Below, piece by piece: positions 8,073-20,121 of a DNA stretch of 42,999 nucleotides; within the stretch, counting starts at the first letter, position 1; every line of letters begins with the position of its first letter. The stretch is taken from positions 959,362 to 1,002,360 of the forward strand of contig NZ_LT985361.1 in the NCBI RefSeq assembly GCF_900269665.1, given 5' to 3'. Source of the stretch: Nocardia suismassiliense (GTDB lineage Bacteria; Actinomycetota; Actinomycetes; Mycobacteriales; Mycobacteriaceae). A program made the position numbers and the translations under genes. Below the pieces are notes generated by a model. It did not search any database. It saw only the letters and a program-made list of their open reading frames with translations, and was not told the origin of the DNA.

Positions 8073-9716
8073 ATGGGGTTCGATTGGGACCTGGTTGCCG
8101 ACGTGGTCGTTGTCGGTTTCGGCGCGGCCGGTGCCGCTGCCGCGCTGGAAGCGGCGGCCGACGGCGCGCAGGTGCTCGCGCTGGAGCGGTTCGCCGGTGG
8201 CGGGGCGTCGGCGCTGTCCGGCGGCATCATCTATGCCGGTGGCGGGACGTCGGTGCAGCAGGAGGCCGGCGTCGCGGATACGCCCGAGGCGATGCTGGCG
8301 TATCTGGAGCGCGAGGTCGGCGACGTGGTGTCGCCCGCGACGCTGCGCCGATTCGTGGACGGCAGCCCGGCGATGATCGAGTGGCTGAAGGGCCATGGCG
8401 TTCCGTTCGAGGCGTCGCTGTGCCCGTACAAGACGTCGTACCCGAACGACAGCTACTACCTGTACTACTCGGGCAGCGAGATCTCCGGTGCGTTCCGGGA
8501 TATCCCGGCGGCGCAGCGTGGGCATCGGGTCAAGGGCAAGGGTACCTCCGGCAAGCAGCTCACCGGGCCGCTCACAGCCGCGGCTTCCAGGCTCGGTGTC
8601 CGCGTCGAAACGCTCACGCAGGCAACCGAACTCATCACCGATGAGGTGGGCACCGTGATCGGTGTCGAGTGCCGGACGCTACGGGACGCACCGGGGCGGG
8701 TCCGTGATCGATACACCCGCTTGGCCAAGGTCGCCGCCAAACCCGGCATCTATTATCCGCCGTTACGCGCTGCGCTGGAGAAGCGCCTGGTTCGGCTGGA
8801 TCGTCAGTACGGCACGACAATTCGTGTACTCGCCCGCCGTGGTGTGGTGCTCAGTGCCGGCGGCTTCATCGCCAATCGGGCGATGCTGCGCGAATACGCG
8901 CCGGACTATCGCGGCGGACTCGCGCTCGGCACCACCGGTGACGACGGCAGCGGCATTCTGCTCGCGCAGCGGGCCGGTGCGGCCACCGACCGAATGGGCA
9001 ATGTCTCCGCGTGGCGATTCCTGTTGCCGCCCAGTGCGTTCACCGGCGCGGTGCTGGTCGACGCGGCGGGCCGCCGGGTCATCGACGAGACCAGGTACGG
9101 CGCGGCCGTCGGGCACGCCCTGATCACCGAACACGGCGGCAAGGGCTGGTTGCTCGCCGACGACGAGCTGATGCGCACGGCGATCGACCAGATCGGTAAG
9201 CAGGGCGCCTGGTTCCAGCGCGGCCAGTTCGAGGCGATGCGGCGCACCGCGATTCGCGGCGCCACCCTCGAAGCCGTCGCGGCGCGAGCCGGCATCGACG
9301 TGGTCGGGCTGCGGGCGACGGTGGACGCGCACAACGCGGCGATCGAGCACGGCACGCCCGACCCGGTCGGCAAGCCGGCCGAGTTCACCAGACTGCTGCA
9401 TACCGGGCCGTTCTGGCTGCTGGATGTCGGCATCAGACCGAGTCTGGCCAACCCGTGCCCGATGCTCACCCTCGGCGGCGTCGTGGTGGACGAGGACACC
9501 GGCGCGGTGAAATCGACTGCCGGGACCGACATTCCGGGTCTCTTCGCGGCAGGCAGGACGGCGGTCGGTATCTGCTCGAAGTCCTACGTCAGCGGGCTCT
9601 CGCTGTCGGACTGCATCTTCTCCGGCCGCCGGGCCGGTCGGGCCGCGGCCGGCGCAGTGCCGGTACTGGCCGAACAGCCCGGGACGCTCGATCAAGCAAT
9701 AGTGGAAGGAACCTAG
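8073..9716 (+). CDS. KstD-like flavoprotein, probable 3-ketosteroid delta-4(5-alpha)-dehydrogenase
   Basis: 547 residues. The FAD motif VVVVGFGAAG is at about 11-20. Near the C-terminus, SYVSGLSLSD places Tyr about 505 and Ser about 507 as a Y-x-S pair. From memory of the characterised Rhodococcus delta-4(5-alpha) enzyme, Tyr and Ser two apart are active-site residues there, whereas delta-1 KstDs have Tyr-x3-Gly; kstD next door shows the latter. The predicted reaction is 5-alpha-3-ketosteroid to 3-keto-4-ene steroid, which feeds 5-alpha stanol products into the pathway. ATG at 8073 has GGAG 8 nt upstream. hsaE follows after one base, so this gene heads the hsaE-hsaG-hsaF operon. Other possibilities are a delta-1 enzyme with a different substrate range or a fumarate-reductase-like protein. 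Confidence 0.7.
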   Translation: MGFDWDLVADVVVVGFGAAGAAAALEAAADGAQVLALERFAGGGASALSGGIIYAGGGTSVQQEAGVADTPEAMLAYLEREVGDVVSPATLRRFVDGSPAMIEWLKGHGVPFEASLCPYKTSYPNDSYYLYYSGSEISGAFRDIPAAQRGHRVKGKGTSGKQLTGPLTAAASRLGVRVETLTQATELITDEVGTVIGVECRTLRDAPGRVRDRYTRLAKVAAKPGIYYPPLRAALEKRLVRLDRQYGTTIRVLARRGVVLSAGGFIANRAMLREYAPDYRGGLALGTTGDDGSGILLAQRAGAATDRMGNVSAWRFLLPPSAFTGAVLVDAAGRRVIDETRYGAAVGHALITEHGGKGWLLADDELMRTAIDQIGKQGAWFQRGQFEAMRRTAIRGATLEAVAARAGIDVVGLRATVDAHNAAIEHGTPDPVGKPAEFTRLLHTGPFWLLDVGIRPSLANPCPMLTLGGVVVDEDTGAVKSTAGTDIPGLFAAGRTAVGICSKSYVSGLSLSDCIFSGRRAGRAAAGAVPVLAEQPGTLDQAIVEGT

Positions 9717-9717
9717 C

Positions 9718-10503
9718 GTGCTGTCCGACGCGGTACGAACCGAATTGGCCGATGAGCTCGAGCTCGCCGAACGGGATCGGGTGGCGATCGATCCGCTGGT
9801 TGCCCGGCACCCGGACATCGATGTGGTCGATGCCTACGAGATCCAGCTGATCAATATCCGGCGCAGGCTCGACAGCGGCGCCAGGGTGGTCGGGCACAAG
9901 GTCGGCCTGTCATCCAAGGCCATGCAGCAGATGATGGGCGTGGACGAACCCGACTACGGGCATCTGCTCGCGGAAATGGAAGTCTACGAAGACGTTCCGG
10001 TCGAGGCTGGTCGTTATCTGTTCCCCCGCGTCGAGGTGGAAGTCGGCTTCGTGCTCGGCGCCGACCTGCCCGGCGCGGACTGCACCGAGGACGACGTGCT
10101 CGCCGCGACCGTCGCTTTCGCCCCCGCCATCGAGCTGATCGACTCGCGGATCAAGGACTGGAAGATCGGGCTGACCGACACCATCTCCGACAACGCGTCC
10201 TCAGCCGGCTTCGTGCTCGGCCCGGAGCGCGTGGCGCCCAAGGACATCGACATCAAAGCGATCGACGCGGTGCTCACCCGCAACGGCGAGGTGGTGGCCG
10301 AGGGGCGCAGCGACGCCGTGCTCGGCGATCCGGTCATCGCTGTGGCCTGGCTGGCCCGCAAGGTCGCGAGTTTCGGCGTGCGGTTGAAGGCGGGCGACAT
10401 CGTGCTGCCCGGCTCGTGCACCCGCGCCATCGACGCCCGTCCGGGCGACGCGTTCCATGCCGAGTTCGCCGGGCTCGGTTCTGTCCGTTTGCAATTCATT
10501 TAG
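9718..10503 (+). CDS. hsaE: 2-hydroxyhexa-2,4-dienoate hydratase HsaE
   Basis: 261 residues from a GTG start preceded by GGAAGG. The sequence is of the 2-keto-4-pentenoate hydratase family: [16 protein letters not shown] in the N-terminal half, [12 protein letters not shown] with metal-binding acidic residues in the centre, and [11 protein letters not shown]. It adds water to 2-hydroxyhexa-2,4-dienoate, the ring-A fragment released by HsaD, giving 4-hydroxy-2-oxohexanoate. It sits directly before hsaG and hsaF in the same order as Rv3536c-Rv3535c-Rv3534c. Confidence 0.92.
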   Translation: MLSDAVRTELADELELAERDRVAIDPLVARHPDIDVVDAYEIQLINIRRRLDSGARVVGHKVGLSSKAMQQMMGVDEPDYGHLLAEMEVYEDVPVEAGRYLFPRVEVEVGFVLGADLPGADCTEDDVLAATVAFAPAIELIDSRIKDWKIGLTDTISDNASSAGFVLGPERVAPKDIDIKAIDAVLTRNGEVVAEGRSDAVLGDPVIAVAWLARKVASFGVRLKAGDIVLPGSCTRAIDARPGDAFHAEFAGLGSVRLQFI

Positions 10504-10513
10504 GAGGCATGTG

Positions 10514-11425
10514 GTGTCCGAGAACGGGACCGTCACCGCCGCGATCGTCGGGTCCGGCAATATCAGTACCGATCTGCTCTACAAACTGCTGCGCTCGGCG
10601 AGCATCGAGCCGCGGTGGATGATCGGGATCGACCCCGACAGCGAGGGTTTGAAGCGCGCCCGCGGGCTCGGGCTGGAGACCTCCGCCGAGGGGGTGGACT
10701 GGCTGCTGGCCCAATCCGAGTTGCCCGAACTGGTTTTCGAGGCGACCTCGGCGTACGTGCATCGCGCGGCCGCACCGAAGTATGCCGAAGCGGGCATCCG
10801 TGCGGTCGACCTCACGCCCGCCGCCGTCGGCCCCGCCGTGGTGCCGCCGGTCAACCTCGGCGCGAATCTCGATGCGCCGAACGTCAACATGATCACCTGC
10901 GGTGGGCAGGCCACCATCCCGATCGTCGCGGCGGTATCCCGCGTGGTGCCGGTCGCTTACGCGGAGATCGTGGCCTCGGTGTCCTCGGTCTCGGCCGGCC
11001 CCGGTACCCGGGCGAACATCGACGAGTTCACCAAGACCACCAGCCGTGGCGTCGAAACCATCGGTGGTGCGCAGCGCGGCAAAGCGATCATCATCCTGAA
11101 CCCGGCCGAGCCGCCGATGATCATGCGCGACACCATCTTCTGCGCAATCCCCGAAGACGCGGACACCGCGGCCATCACCGACTCCATCCACCGGATGGTG
11201 GCCGACATCCAGCAGTACGTGCCCGGCTATCGCCTGCTCAACGACCCGCAGTTCGACCCGCCTTCGGTGATTTCCGGTGGGATGGCGAAGGTTTCGGTGT
11301 TCGTCGAGGTCGAAGGGGCGGGTGACTTCCTGCCGCCGTACGCGGGCAATCTCGACATCATGACCGCTGCCGCAACGCAAGTCGGCGAGGTCATCGCCGG
11401 GCAAATCGTCTCGGCACGGGTGTAA
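10514..11425 (+). CDS. hsaG: acylating propionaldehyde/acetaldehyde dehydrogenase HsaG
   Basis: 303 residues. The N-terminal NAD-binding motif is IVGSGNIS (11-18) and the catalytic Cys129 lies in [11 protein letters not shown]. It converts the aldehyde channelled from HsaF into propionyl-CoA using NAD and CoA, and forms a complex with the aldolase in this family. GTG at 10514 is preferred over GTG at 10511 because AGGAGG then stands 6 nt upstream. The length equals the 303 residues I recall for the M. tuberculosis protein. It is 12 nt upstream of hsaF. Confidence 0.93.
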   Translation: MSENGTVTAAIVGSGNISTDLLYKLLRSASIEPRWMIGIDPDSEGLKRARGLGLETSAEGVDWLLAQSELPELVFEATSAYVHRAAAPKYAEAGIRAVDLTPAAVGPAVVPPVNLGANLDAPNVNMITCGGQATIPIVAAVSRVVPVAYAEIVASVSSVSAGPGTRANIDEFTKTTSRGVETIGGAQRGKAIIILNPAEPPMIMRDTIFCAIPEDADTAAITDSIHRMVADIQQYVPGYRLLNDPQFDPPSVISGGMAKVSVFVEVEGAGDFLPPYAGNLDIMTAAATQVGEVIAGQIVSARV

Positions 11426-11437
11426 GGGAGCGAAAAC

Positions 11438-12475
11438 ATGGCTTACTCAGCAGAACTCGACATCCGCGTCACCGACACCTCGTTGCGCGACGGATCCCAT
11501 CACAAGCGCCACCAGTTCACCGCCACCGAGGTCCGCGACATCGTCGCCGCCCTGGACGGCGCGAAGGTGCCGGTCATCGAGGTCACCCACGGGGACGGGC
11601 TCGGCGGGTCGTCGTTCAACTACGGCTTCTCCAAAACCCCTGAGCAGGAACTGATCAAGATCGCCGCGGAGACGGCGACCCAGGCCAAGATCGCGGTGCT
11701 GATGCTGCCCGGGGTCGGCGTCAAGGAAGACATCAAGATCTCCCAGGACAACGGCGCCTCGATCTGCCGCATCGCCACCCACTGCACCGAGGCCGACGTC
11801 TCCATCCAGCACTTCGGCCTGGCCCGCGAACTCGGGCTGGAAACTGTTGGCTTCCTGATGATGTCGCATTCCCAGCCGCCGGAGGTGCTGGCCAAGCAGG
11901 CTCGGATCATGGCGGATGCGGGCTGCCAGTGCGTTTATGTGGTCGACTCGGCCGGTGCGCTCGTGCTCGATCAGGTCACCGATCGTGTCGCCGCCCTCGT
12001 CGCCGAACTGGGGTCCGATGCCCAGGTCGGCTTCCACGGTCACGAGAACCTGGATCTGGCTGTTGCCAACTCGATCTACGCCATCCGTGCCGGTGCCACT
12101 CAAATCGACGGCAGCGCAAGACGGTTCGGTGCGGGTGCGGGCAATACTCCGGTCGAGGCTTTGGTCGGTGTCTGCGACAAGCTCGATATCAAGACGGGCA
12201 TCGACTTCTACGCCATCGCCGATGCCGCCGAAGACGTGGTTCGTCCCGCCATGCCGCAGGAGTGCCTGCTCGACCGGTCTTCGCTGATGATGGGTTATGC
12301 GGGGGTCTACTCCAGCTTCCTCAAGCACGCCGAGCGTCAGGCCGAACGGTACGGTGTCTCCGCGGCGGAAATGCTGGTCCGCGCGGGTAAGCGCAAACTG
12401 GTCGGCGGGCAGGAAGATCAGCTCATCGACATCGCCCTGGAATTGCAGCGGGAGCAGGCGGCAGTCTCCGTCTGA
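11438..12475 (+). CDS. hsaF: 4-hydroxy-2-oxohexanoate aldolase HsaF
   Basis: 345 residues, a DRE-TIM metallolyase. The N-terminal [14 protein letters not shown] carries the catalytic Arg17 and metal-ligand Asp18; [15 protein letters not shown] supplies His200 and His202. It splits 4-hydroxy-2-oxohexanoate into pyruvate and propanal, which passes to HsaG. GGGAG precedes the ATG. It is the last gene of the operon, followed closely by a strong hairpin. Confidence 0.94.
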   Translation: MAYSAELDIRVTDTSLRDGSHHKRHQFTATEVRDIVAALDGAKVPVIEVTHGDGLGGSSFNYGFSKTPEQELIKIAAETATQAKIAVLMLPGVGVKEDIKISQDNGASICRIATHCTEADVSIQHFGLARELGLETVGFLMMSHSQPPEVLAKQARIMADAGCQCVYVVDSAGALVLDQVTDRVAALVAELGSDAQVGFHGHENLDLAVANSIYAIRAGATQIDGSARRFGAGAGNTPVEALVGVCDKLDIKTGIDFYAIADAAEDVVRPAMPQECLLDRSSLMMGYAGVYSSFLKHAERQAERYGVSAAEMLVRAGKRKLVGGQEDQLIDIALELQREQAAVSV

Positions 12476-12481
12476 CGGAGC

Positions 12482-12514
12482 CGGGCCGCGAACGTCAGTG
12501 CCGTTCGCGGCCCG
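12482..12514. terminator. bidirectional terminator between hsaF and the NDH-2-like gene
   Basis: A perfect 13-bp stem (CGGGCCGCGAACG / CGTTCGCGGCCCG) with a 7-nt loop lies between the two convergent genes, ending four bases before the minus-strand stop codon. It has no T tract, but the stem length and position favour a terminator for both directions. Confidence 0.75.
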
Positions 12515-12518
12515 CACG

Positions 12519-13847
12519 CTATCGCCGGGTCGGGATTCCTTCGCTGCTGTCGAAGCTCGCTTCTTCGGGACTGACCAGCCCCAGTAGCGAAAGCGGCCGT
12601 GGGGTAATCGAATTGGTCAGATAGCCCAGCGTGATCGCCCAGCGATTGACCGGACGCGGCACGGCGATGGTGTGGTACGCCCGCGTGACGGCCTTGGCGG
12701 GGAACCCGGACAGGTTGACGCCCAATGGATTCGCCACCGCGAAGTGCGGTCCGAGATCGACGACCAGACCCATGTCGCGGTGTTTGTACGGCGCGGCGCC
12801 GCCGATACCGAGACTGGCGGCCACATTCCGAGCCAGCGCCTTACCCTGCCGGGAGGCATGCTGGGCGGTCGGCGGGGTGATCTTGCCGGGTTTGGTGAGG
12901 TCCGGCACCGCCGCCGCGTCACCACCGGCGAAGACATCGGGATGACCGGGCACGCTCAGGTTCGCGTCGACCACCAGGCGCCCGCGTTCCATCGGCAAGC
13001 CGAGCGACTCCAACATGGGTGCGCCGGTCACACCGGTCACCCAGGCGACCGTGTGGGTCGGCACCACGGTCTCGTCGGTGAGTACCGCCTGCCGTTCCGT
13101 CAGCTCCTTCAACGAGGTCTTCAACCGGATATCGATGCCGCGTTCGCGAAGCACACCCAGCACCTTGTCACTGAGCCGGTCACCGACCTCCGGCATCACC
13201 CGCTCGGCCATGTCGAGCAGGACGAAGCGGACCTCCGCCGGATCGAATCCGCGCCGGGCCGCATAGGCATCGGCCAACGCCCGCAACTGCGCGATCAGCT
13301 CGGTCCCCGCATAGGAAGCGCCGACAACAACCACGGTCCTGCGCGCCTTACGCACCTCCGGGTCATCCTCGAAGTCGGCCAACTCCAGCTGCCGCAACAA
13401 CTGCTCGCGCAGGTACAGCGCCTCGGCCACCGTTTTGAGTCCGTGCGCATGCTCGGCGACGCCCGGCACATCGAACAACCGCGTCACCGATCCCGGCGTC
13501 AGAACCAGCCGATCCCAAGACAATTCGCGGTCGGCCTGATGCTCACTGCTCACCCTGACCGTTTTTTTGTCCAGATCGACAGCCTCGGCCTTACCGATCA
13601 CCAACCGCACCCGCGGCAGCGCATCGGCCAGCGAAACAGCCACAAACCGCGGATCGATCACCCCACCGGCCACATCCGGCAACAACGGCGTGTACAGCAT
13701 GTAGTCATTGGGTGTAACCAGCAGGACCTCCACCTCCCGCCCCGTCCGCCCCAACACCTTGCACAACCGCTTGGCACAGGTGAACCCGGCAAACCCACTA
13801 CCGACAATCACCACCCGCTCCGGACCGGCCCTCTTCTCCTCAGCCAC
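12519..13847 (-). CDS. type II NADH dehydrogenase-like NAD(P)/FAD oxidoreductase
   Basis: 442 residues. Two Rossmann motifs are visible: VVIVGSGFAGFTCAKRL near the N-terminus (FAD) and VVVVGASYAGTELIAQL around residue 170 (NADH). YTPLLPDVAGG, FAGGDAA and PPTAQHASRQGKALARN follow the NDH-2/Ndh pattern. Such enzymes pass electrons from NADH to quinone at the membrane face without proton pumping. GTG at 13847 is preferred to GTG at 13853 because AGGAGG would otherwise overlap the start codon. It stands alone between two steroid operons; it could help reoxidise NADH produced by catabolism, but nothing in the sequence ties it to KstR. Confidence 0.8.
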   Translation of the reverse strand: MAEEKRAGPERVVIVGSGFAGFTCAKRLCKVLGRTGREVEVLLVTPNDYMLYTPLLPDVAGGVIDPRFVAVSLADALPRVRLVIGKAEAVDLDKKTVRVSSEHQADRELSWDRLVLTPGSVTRLFDVPGVAEHAHGLKTVAEALYLREQLLRQLELADFEDDPEVRKARRTVVVVGASYAGTELIAQLRALADAYAARRGFDPAEVRFVLLDMAERVMPEVGDRLSDKVLGVLRERGIDIRLKTSLKELTERQAVLTDETVVPTHTVAWVTGVTGAPMLESLGLPMERGRLVVDANLSVPGHPDVFAGGDAAAVPDLTKPGKITPPTAQHASRQGKALARNVAASLGIGGAAPYKHRDMGLVVDLGPHFAVANPLGVNLSGFPAKAVTRAYHTIAVPRPVNRWAITLGYLTNSITPRPLSLLGLVSPEEASFDSSEGIPTRR

Positions 13848-13954
13848 AGCCACCTCCTACAAATCGCCCCTCCACCGCGATTCCCCCATCCCCCCATCCG
13901 AAACCGGACGAGCCGGGACGCGCCCGGATACGGCAGCGGCGGGCGGGACAGCAG

Positions 13955-13992
13955 CGAGCCCTGACCTGCGGTTTACGGCAGGACAGGGCTCG
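13955..13992 (-). terminator. terminator downstream of hsaB
   Basis: Long hairpin with arms CGAGCCCTG-A-CCTGC and GCAGG-A-CAGGGCTCG: 14 paired bases interrupted by one A/A mismatch, with an 8-nt loop. It lies 10 nt beyond the hsaB stop codon and would end the hsaADCB transcript. Confidence 0.7.
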
Positions 13993-14002
13993 TAGGGGAC
14001 GG

Positions 14003-14569
14003 CTACAGCCAGGTGTCGAGGGTGGTGGTGGTGAGGAAGTGGTCGAGGTCGGCGCGCCAAGGGGCGGGGGTGGTTTTGTCGGGTTCTATGGCGGTGTATT
14101 GGCCGCGGTAGAAGAGGAGGGGGCGGCCGGTGGTGGTGGATTCGGTGAGGGCTTGGACTCGGCCGATGACTATGTAGTGGTCGCCGCCGTCTACGACGCT
14201 GTCCACCGTGCATTCGATGGTGGCGAGGGCGTCGTCGAGGACGGGGAGGGTGAGGGGAGAGGTGTGCCAGGGGACGCCGGCGAATTTGTCGGGTTCGCGG
14301 GAACCGAAGCGGGCGCAGAGTTCTCGTTGTTCCTCGGCGAGCACGTTGACGCAGAAGCGGCCGGATTGTTCGATGGCCGCCCAGGAGCGCGAGGTCTTGG
14401 TGGGGCAGAAGAGGATCAGGGGTGGGTCGAGGGAGAGGGCGGCGAAGGACTGGCAGGCGAAACCGACCGGCGCCTCGGCATCGTCGAAGGTGGTGATGAC
14501 GGTGATGCCGGTACAGAACTGGCCGAGCACGTTACGAAAGGCCCGCGCGTCGATCTCGGGATCGGTCAT
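14003..14569 (-). CDS. hsaB: flavin reductase HsaB of the 3-HSA hydroxylase
   Basis: 188 residues. The short-chain flavin reductase fold is evident from GQFCTGITVITT, PVGFACQSFAALSLDPPLILFCP, FCVNVLAEEQ and a C-terminal GRPLLFYRGQY. It supplies reduced flavin to HsaA. ATG at 14569 gives the length usual for HsaB. An in-frame GTG at 14593, overlapping the hsaC stop as GTGA, would add MSERASET; that head resembles the small coupling ORFs elsewhere in the window, so ribosomes may initiate there. It is the last gene of hsaADCB. Confidence 0.9.
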   Translation of the reverse strand: MTDPEIDARAFRNVLGQFCTGITVITTFDDAEAPVGFACQSFAALSLDPPLILFCPTKTSRSWAAIEQSGRFCVNVLAEEQRELCARFGSREPDKFAGVPWHTSPLTLPVLDDALATIECTVDSVVDGGDHYIVIGRVQALTESTTTGRPLLFYRGQYTAIEPDKTTPAPWRADLDHFLTTTTLDTWL

Positions 14570-14589
14570 CGTTTCGCTCGCCCTCTCAC

Positions 14590-17671
<3,082 letters not shown>

Positions 17672-17684
17672 TTGCCTCTGAGAC

Positions 17685-17698
17685 TAGAACAGGTTCCT
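17685..17698. promoter_or_regulatory. KstR operator at hsaA
   Basis: TAGAACAGGTTCCT matches TnnAACnnGTTnnA except for the last base. It lies 14 nt upstream of the hsaA start, between the likely promoter and the ribosome binding site. Confidence 0.7.
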
Positions 17699-17787
17699 AT
17701 TTCTGTCGAGAACGGGTGTCTATCTGTGGCCATAGACGGACATGTGCAGGAAGTGGCGTGAATCGCTGGCGTGGAACGCGACATTTT

Positions 17788-17801
17788 TGTAACGTGTTCT
17801 A
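17788..17801. promoter_or_regulatory. KstR operator at kshA
   Basis: TGTAACGTGTTCTA is a perfect match to TnnAACnnGTTnnA, 23 nt upstream of the kshA ATG. Together with the box at 17685 it gives each divergent gene its own site about 90 bp apart. Confidence 0.85.
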
Positions 17802-17824
17802 GTACAGAAGGAGGAGGATTCGCG

Positions 17825-19039
17825 ATGGCAGTTACCCCACAGGGGAGCGGTGCGAAGGTCCGGGAGCTAGACGTCGGCACCGTACCCACCCGCTATGCGA
17901 GGGGATGGCATTGCCTCGGTCTGGCCAAGTCGTTCCGCGACGGCAAGCCGCACGCGGTGGATGTGTTCGGTACCAAGCTGGTGATCTGGGCCGATAGCAA
18001 CGACGAGCTGCGCGTACTCGACGCCTACTGCAGGCACATGGGTGGCGATCTCAGTATGGGTGAGGTCAAGGGCGACGACATCGCCTGCCCGTTCCACGAC
18101 TGGCGTTGGTCCGGCACGAGCGGTAAATGCACCGCGATTCCCTACGGCCGGCGGGTGCCGCCGCTGGCGCGCACGCGGAAGTGGACCACGCTCGAGCGCA
18201 ACGGTCAGCTGTTCGTCTGGCACGACGTCGAGGGCAGTCAGCCCCCGCCGGAGGTGACCATTCCGCACATCAAGGGGCCTTACACCGACGCGGACGGCAA
18301 CCCGAGCGAACAGCTCGACAACGGCTGGACCGACTGGACCTGGAACTCCATGCTGATCGAGGGCGCGAACTGCCGCGAGATCATCGACAACGTGGTCGAC
18401 ATGGCGCACTTCTTCTACATCCACTTCGCCTTCCCGACCTACTTCAAGAACGTCTTCGAGGGGCATATCGCCACCCAGTTCCTGGAGACCAAGGGCAGGC
18501 CGGACATCGGGATGGCGTCCAAGTACGGCGGCGACACCACGCTGAGCTCGGAGGCGTCCTACTTCGGGCCGTCCTACATGATCAATCCGCTGGTCAACAT
18601 CTACAGCGGGTACGAGGTCAAGAGCGTCCTGATCAACTGCCACTACCCGGTGACCCAGGACTCCTTCGTGCTCCAGTGGGGTATCACGCTGGAGAAGCCG
18701 CAGGGCGTCGACGGCGAGATGGCGGACAAGCTGGCCGCCAAGATGACCGAGGGCATCAGCGTCGGCTTCCTGCAGGACGTCGAGATCTGGAAGCACAAGT
18801 CCAAGGTCGAGAACCCGCTGCTGTGCGAGGAAGACGGCCCGGTCTACCAGCTGCGTCGCTGGTACGACCAGTTCTACGTCGACCTCGCCGACGTCACCGA
18901 GAAGATGACCCAGCGCTTCGAGTTCGAGGTGGACACCACCAAGGCGAACGAGGCGTGGGAGGCCGAGGTCGCGGAGAACCTGCGGCGCAAGCGGGAGGCC
19001 GACGAGGCCGCCACCGACCAAGCGGAGGCCGGAGTCTGA
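17825..19039 (+). CDS. kshA: 3-ketosteroid 9-alpha-hydroxylase oxygenase KshA
   Basis: 404 residues. Rieske [2Fe-2S] ligands are Cys69-x-His71 and Cys88-x2-His91 (CRHMGG and CPFHDW). The mononuclear iron site is formed by His195 and His200 in VDMAHFFYIH and probably Asp318 in GFLQDVEIW. It inserts the 9-alpha hydroxyl that, with the KstD product, triggers ring-B opening; its reductase KshB is not in the window. ATG at 17825 is preceded by a strong AGGAGGAGG. The 3' end overlaps the next gene (TGATG). The C-terminus ends in a charged Glu/Lys/Arg/Ala helix. Confidence 0.95.
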   Translation: MAVTPQGSGAKVRELDVGTVPTRYARGWHCLGLAKSFRDGKPHAVDVFGTKLVIWADSNDELRVLDAYCRHMGGDLSMGEVKGDDIACPFHDWRWSGTSGKCTAIPYGRRVPPLARTRKWTTLERNGQLFVWHDVEGSQPPPEVTIPHIKGPYTDADGNPSEQLDNGWTDWTWNSMLIEGANCREIIDNVVDMAHFFYIHFAFPTYFKNVFEGHIATQFLETKGRPDIGMASKYGGDTTLSSEASYFGPSYMINPLVNIYSGYEVKSVLINCHYPVTQDSFVLQWGITLEKPQGVDGEMADKLAAKMTEGISVGFLQDVEIWKHKSKVENPLLCEEDGPVYQLRRWYDQFYVDLADVTEKMTQRFEFEVDTTKANEAWEAEVAENLRRKREADEAATDQAEAGV

Positions 19040-19368
19040 TGGTTACCTGGGCGAAAGCACCCGACTTCGCCGACCAGCCTGCGCGGCAGGCCGAAGTGCG
19101 CGCCCAGACCGTGGTCGACAAGGAACGGTATCTGGAGCAGGGCCTGACATCGCTGCGGTGTCAGGCCTGCCAGAGTGAGGTGCTGGTGCGCAAGAGCAGT
19201 TCGCACCAGACCTCCGTGCAGTGGACCGAGCCGCCGCAGACGCACTGTCCGGTGTTCGCGGAGCTCAGCAAGAAGGGGCACGGACCCGGTAGGCCCGACT
19301 CCTGTCCGCAGCTCGAGAAGACGATCAAGTGGGCTGTGGACGAAGGCGTCGTCCCAGTTCCCGACTAG
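19039..19368 (+). CDS. uncharacterised four-cysteine protein coupled to kshA
   Basis: 109 residues. The start overlaps the kshA stop by one base, so expression should follow kshA. The centre holds LRCQACQSEVLV (Cys41, Cys44), then Cys70 and Cys89, with His56, His69 and His81 nearby; this could bind zinc or an iron-sulfur centre. There is no signal peptide or membrane segment. M. tuberculosis also has a small gene after kshA (Rv3527), and this may be its equivalent, but I cannot verify the alignment. No function is known to me. The two-gene operon suggests a link to KshA assembly or activity. Confidence 0.75.
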   Translation: MVTWAKAPDFADQPARQAEVRAQTVVDKERYLEQGLTSLRCQACQSEVLVRKSSSHQTSVQWTEPPQTHCPVFAELSKKGHGPGRPDSCPQLEKTIKWAVDEGVVPVPD

Positions 19369-19496
19369 TCGCAGAACTTGATCGGGCGGGCACACGGTCA
19401 TGCTGCGTCCGGCGTCACCGACGTGCTCGCTGTCGCCGAACTCGCGCAACCGACCCGCGCCGCCGACCTCGTCCGGCGTCGCGGAACTCGTAAGCG

Positions 19497-19907
19497 TCAG
19501 TCCATCTGGAAGTCGGCGAAGTCGAAACCAGGGGAGACGAAGCAGCTCACCAGCGCGTATTCGTCGCCGGCCGGTCGGGCGGCTTGGCTGACCCCGCCGG
19601 GCACCACCGCTTGTAGCACCTGGCCGTGCTCGACATCGGGCCCGAGCACGACCTCCTCGCCGCCGATATTCAGCACCAGCGGTCCGCCGCGATGCCAGAG
19701 CCACAGCTCGTCGGAGCGGACCGTGTGCGGCGCCGACTGCTCGCCCGGCATCAGCAGGAAGTGGATCGCGGTGGCGGTGGCGCGTGCGCCCTCGTAGCCC
19801 TTCGGCTCGAATTCCACGGCGCTGCGCCAAGTTTCACGGAACCAGCCACCCTCCGGGTGCGGTGCCAGATCGAGGGCTTCGGCGAGCGCGGGTCGGTTGT
19901 CGGTCAT
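19497..19907 (-). CDS. DUF985 cupin-fold protein
   Basis: 136 residues. LAPHPEGGWFRETWRS at the N-terminus, TAIHFLLMPGEQSAPHTV, DELWLWHRGGPL and a C-terminal ALVSCFVSPGFDFADF are characteristic of the DUF985 cupin family, small beta-barrel proteins related to sugar-epimerase-like cupins. The start is set at MTDNRP, which begins the conserved region. It stands alone, between kshA's partner (convergent) and the divergently placed tRNA-His. Biochemical role unknown. Confidence 0.8.
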   Translation of the reverse strand: MTDNRPALAEALDLAPHPEGGWFRETWRSAVEFEPKGYEGARATATAIHFLLMPGEQSAPHTVRSDELWLWHRGGPLVLNIGGEEVVLGPDVEHGQVLQAVVPGGVSQAARPAGDEYALVSCFVSPGFDFADFQMD

Positions 19908-20007
19908 CGTTCGACTATGCCTGATCCGCGGCCGGTGGCGCCGGACAGCCGCGGTGAAAATCAGGTGACCGGAGGCGGACCGCCGCGCTACCGTAGCCGA
20001 ACACCAT

Positions 20008-20081
20008 GGTGGGTGTAGCTCAGTTGGCAGAGCGCCTGGTTGTGGTCCAGGGGGTCCCGGGTTCAAGCCCCGTCACTCACC
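20008..20081 (+). tRNA. tRNA-His (anticodon GTG)
   Basis: The cloverleaf can be folded by hand: acceptor arms GTGGGTG and CACTCAC (one G-T pair), D arm with GCTCAGTTGGCAGAGC, anticodon stem CCTGG/CCAGG around loop TTGTGGT with anticodon GTG (20042-20044), and T arm with GGTTCAAGCCCC. The extra 5' G at 20008 opposite C at 20081 is the G-1:C73 pair diagnostic of tRNA-His. No CCA is encoded. A terminator hairpin follows immediately. Confidence 0.95.
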
Positions 20082-20085
20082 CGAA

Positions 20086-20108
20086 AAAGGCGCCCTTGCG
20101 GCGCCTTT
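20086..20108 (+). terminator. terminator after tRNA-His
   Basis: Perfect 9-bp stem AAAGGCGCC / GGCGCCTTT with a 5-nt loop directly after the tRNA, ending in a short T run. It also lies just beyond the 3' end of the convergent minus-strand gene at 20122. Confidence 0.85.
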
Positions 20109-20121
20109 CCGAACAGCGGGC

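Noticed and set aside
19369..19496. Possible short gene or terminator between the kshA operon and the DUF985 gene
   Set aside because: No good start, ribosome site or clear hairpin was found in these 128 nt.
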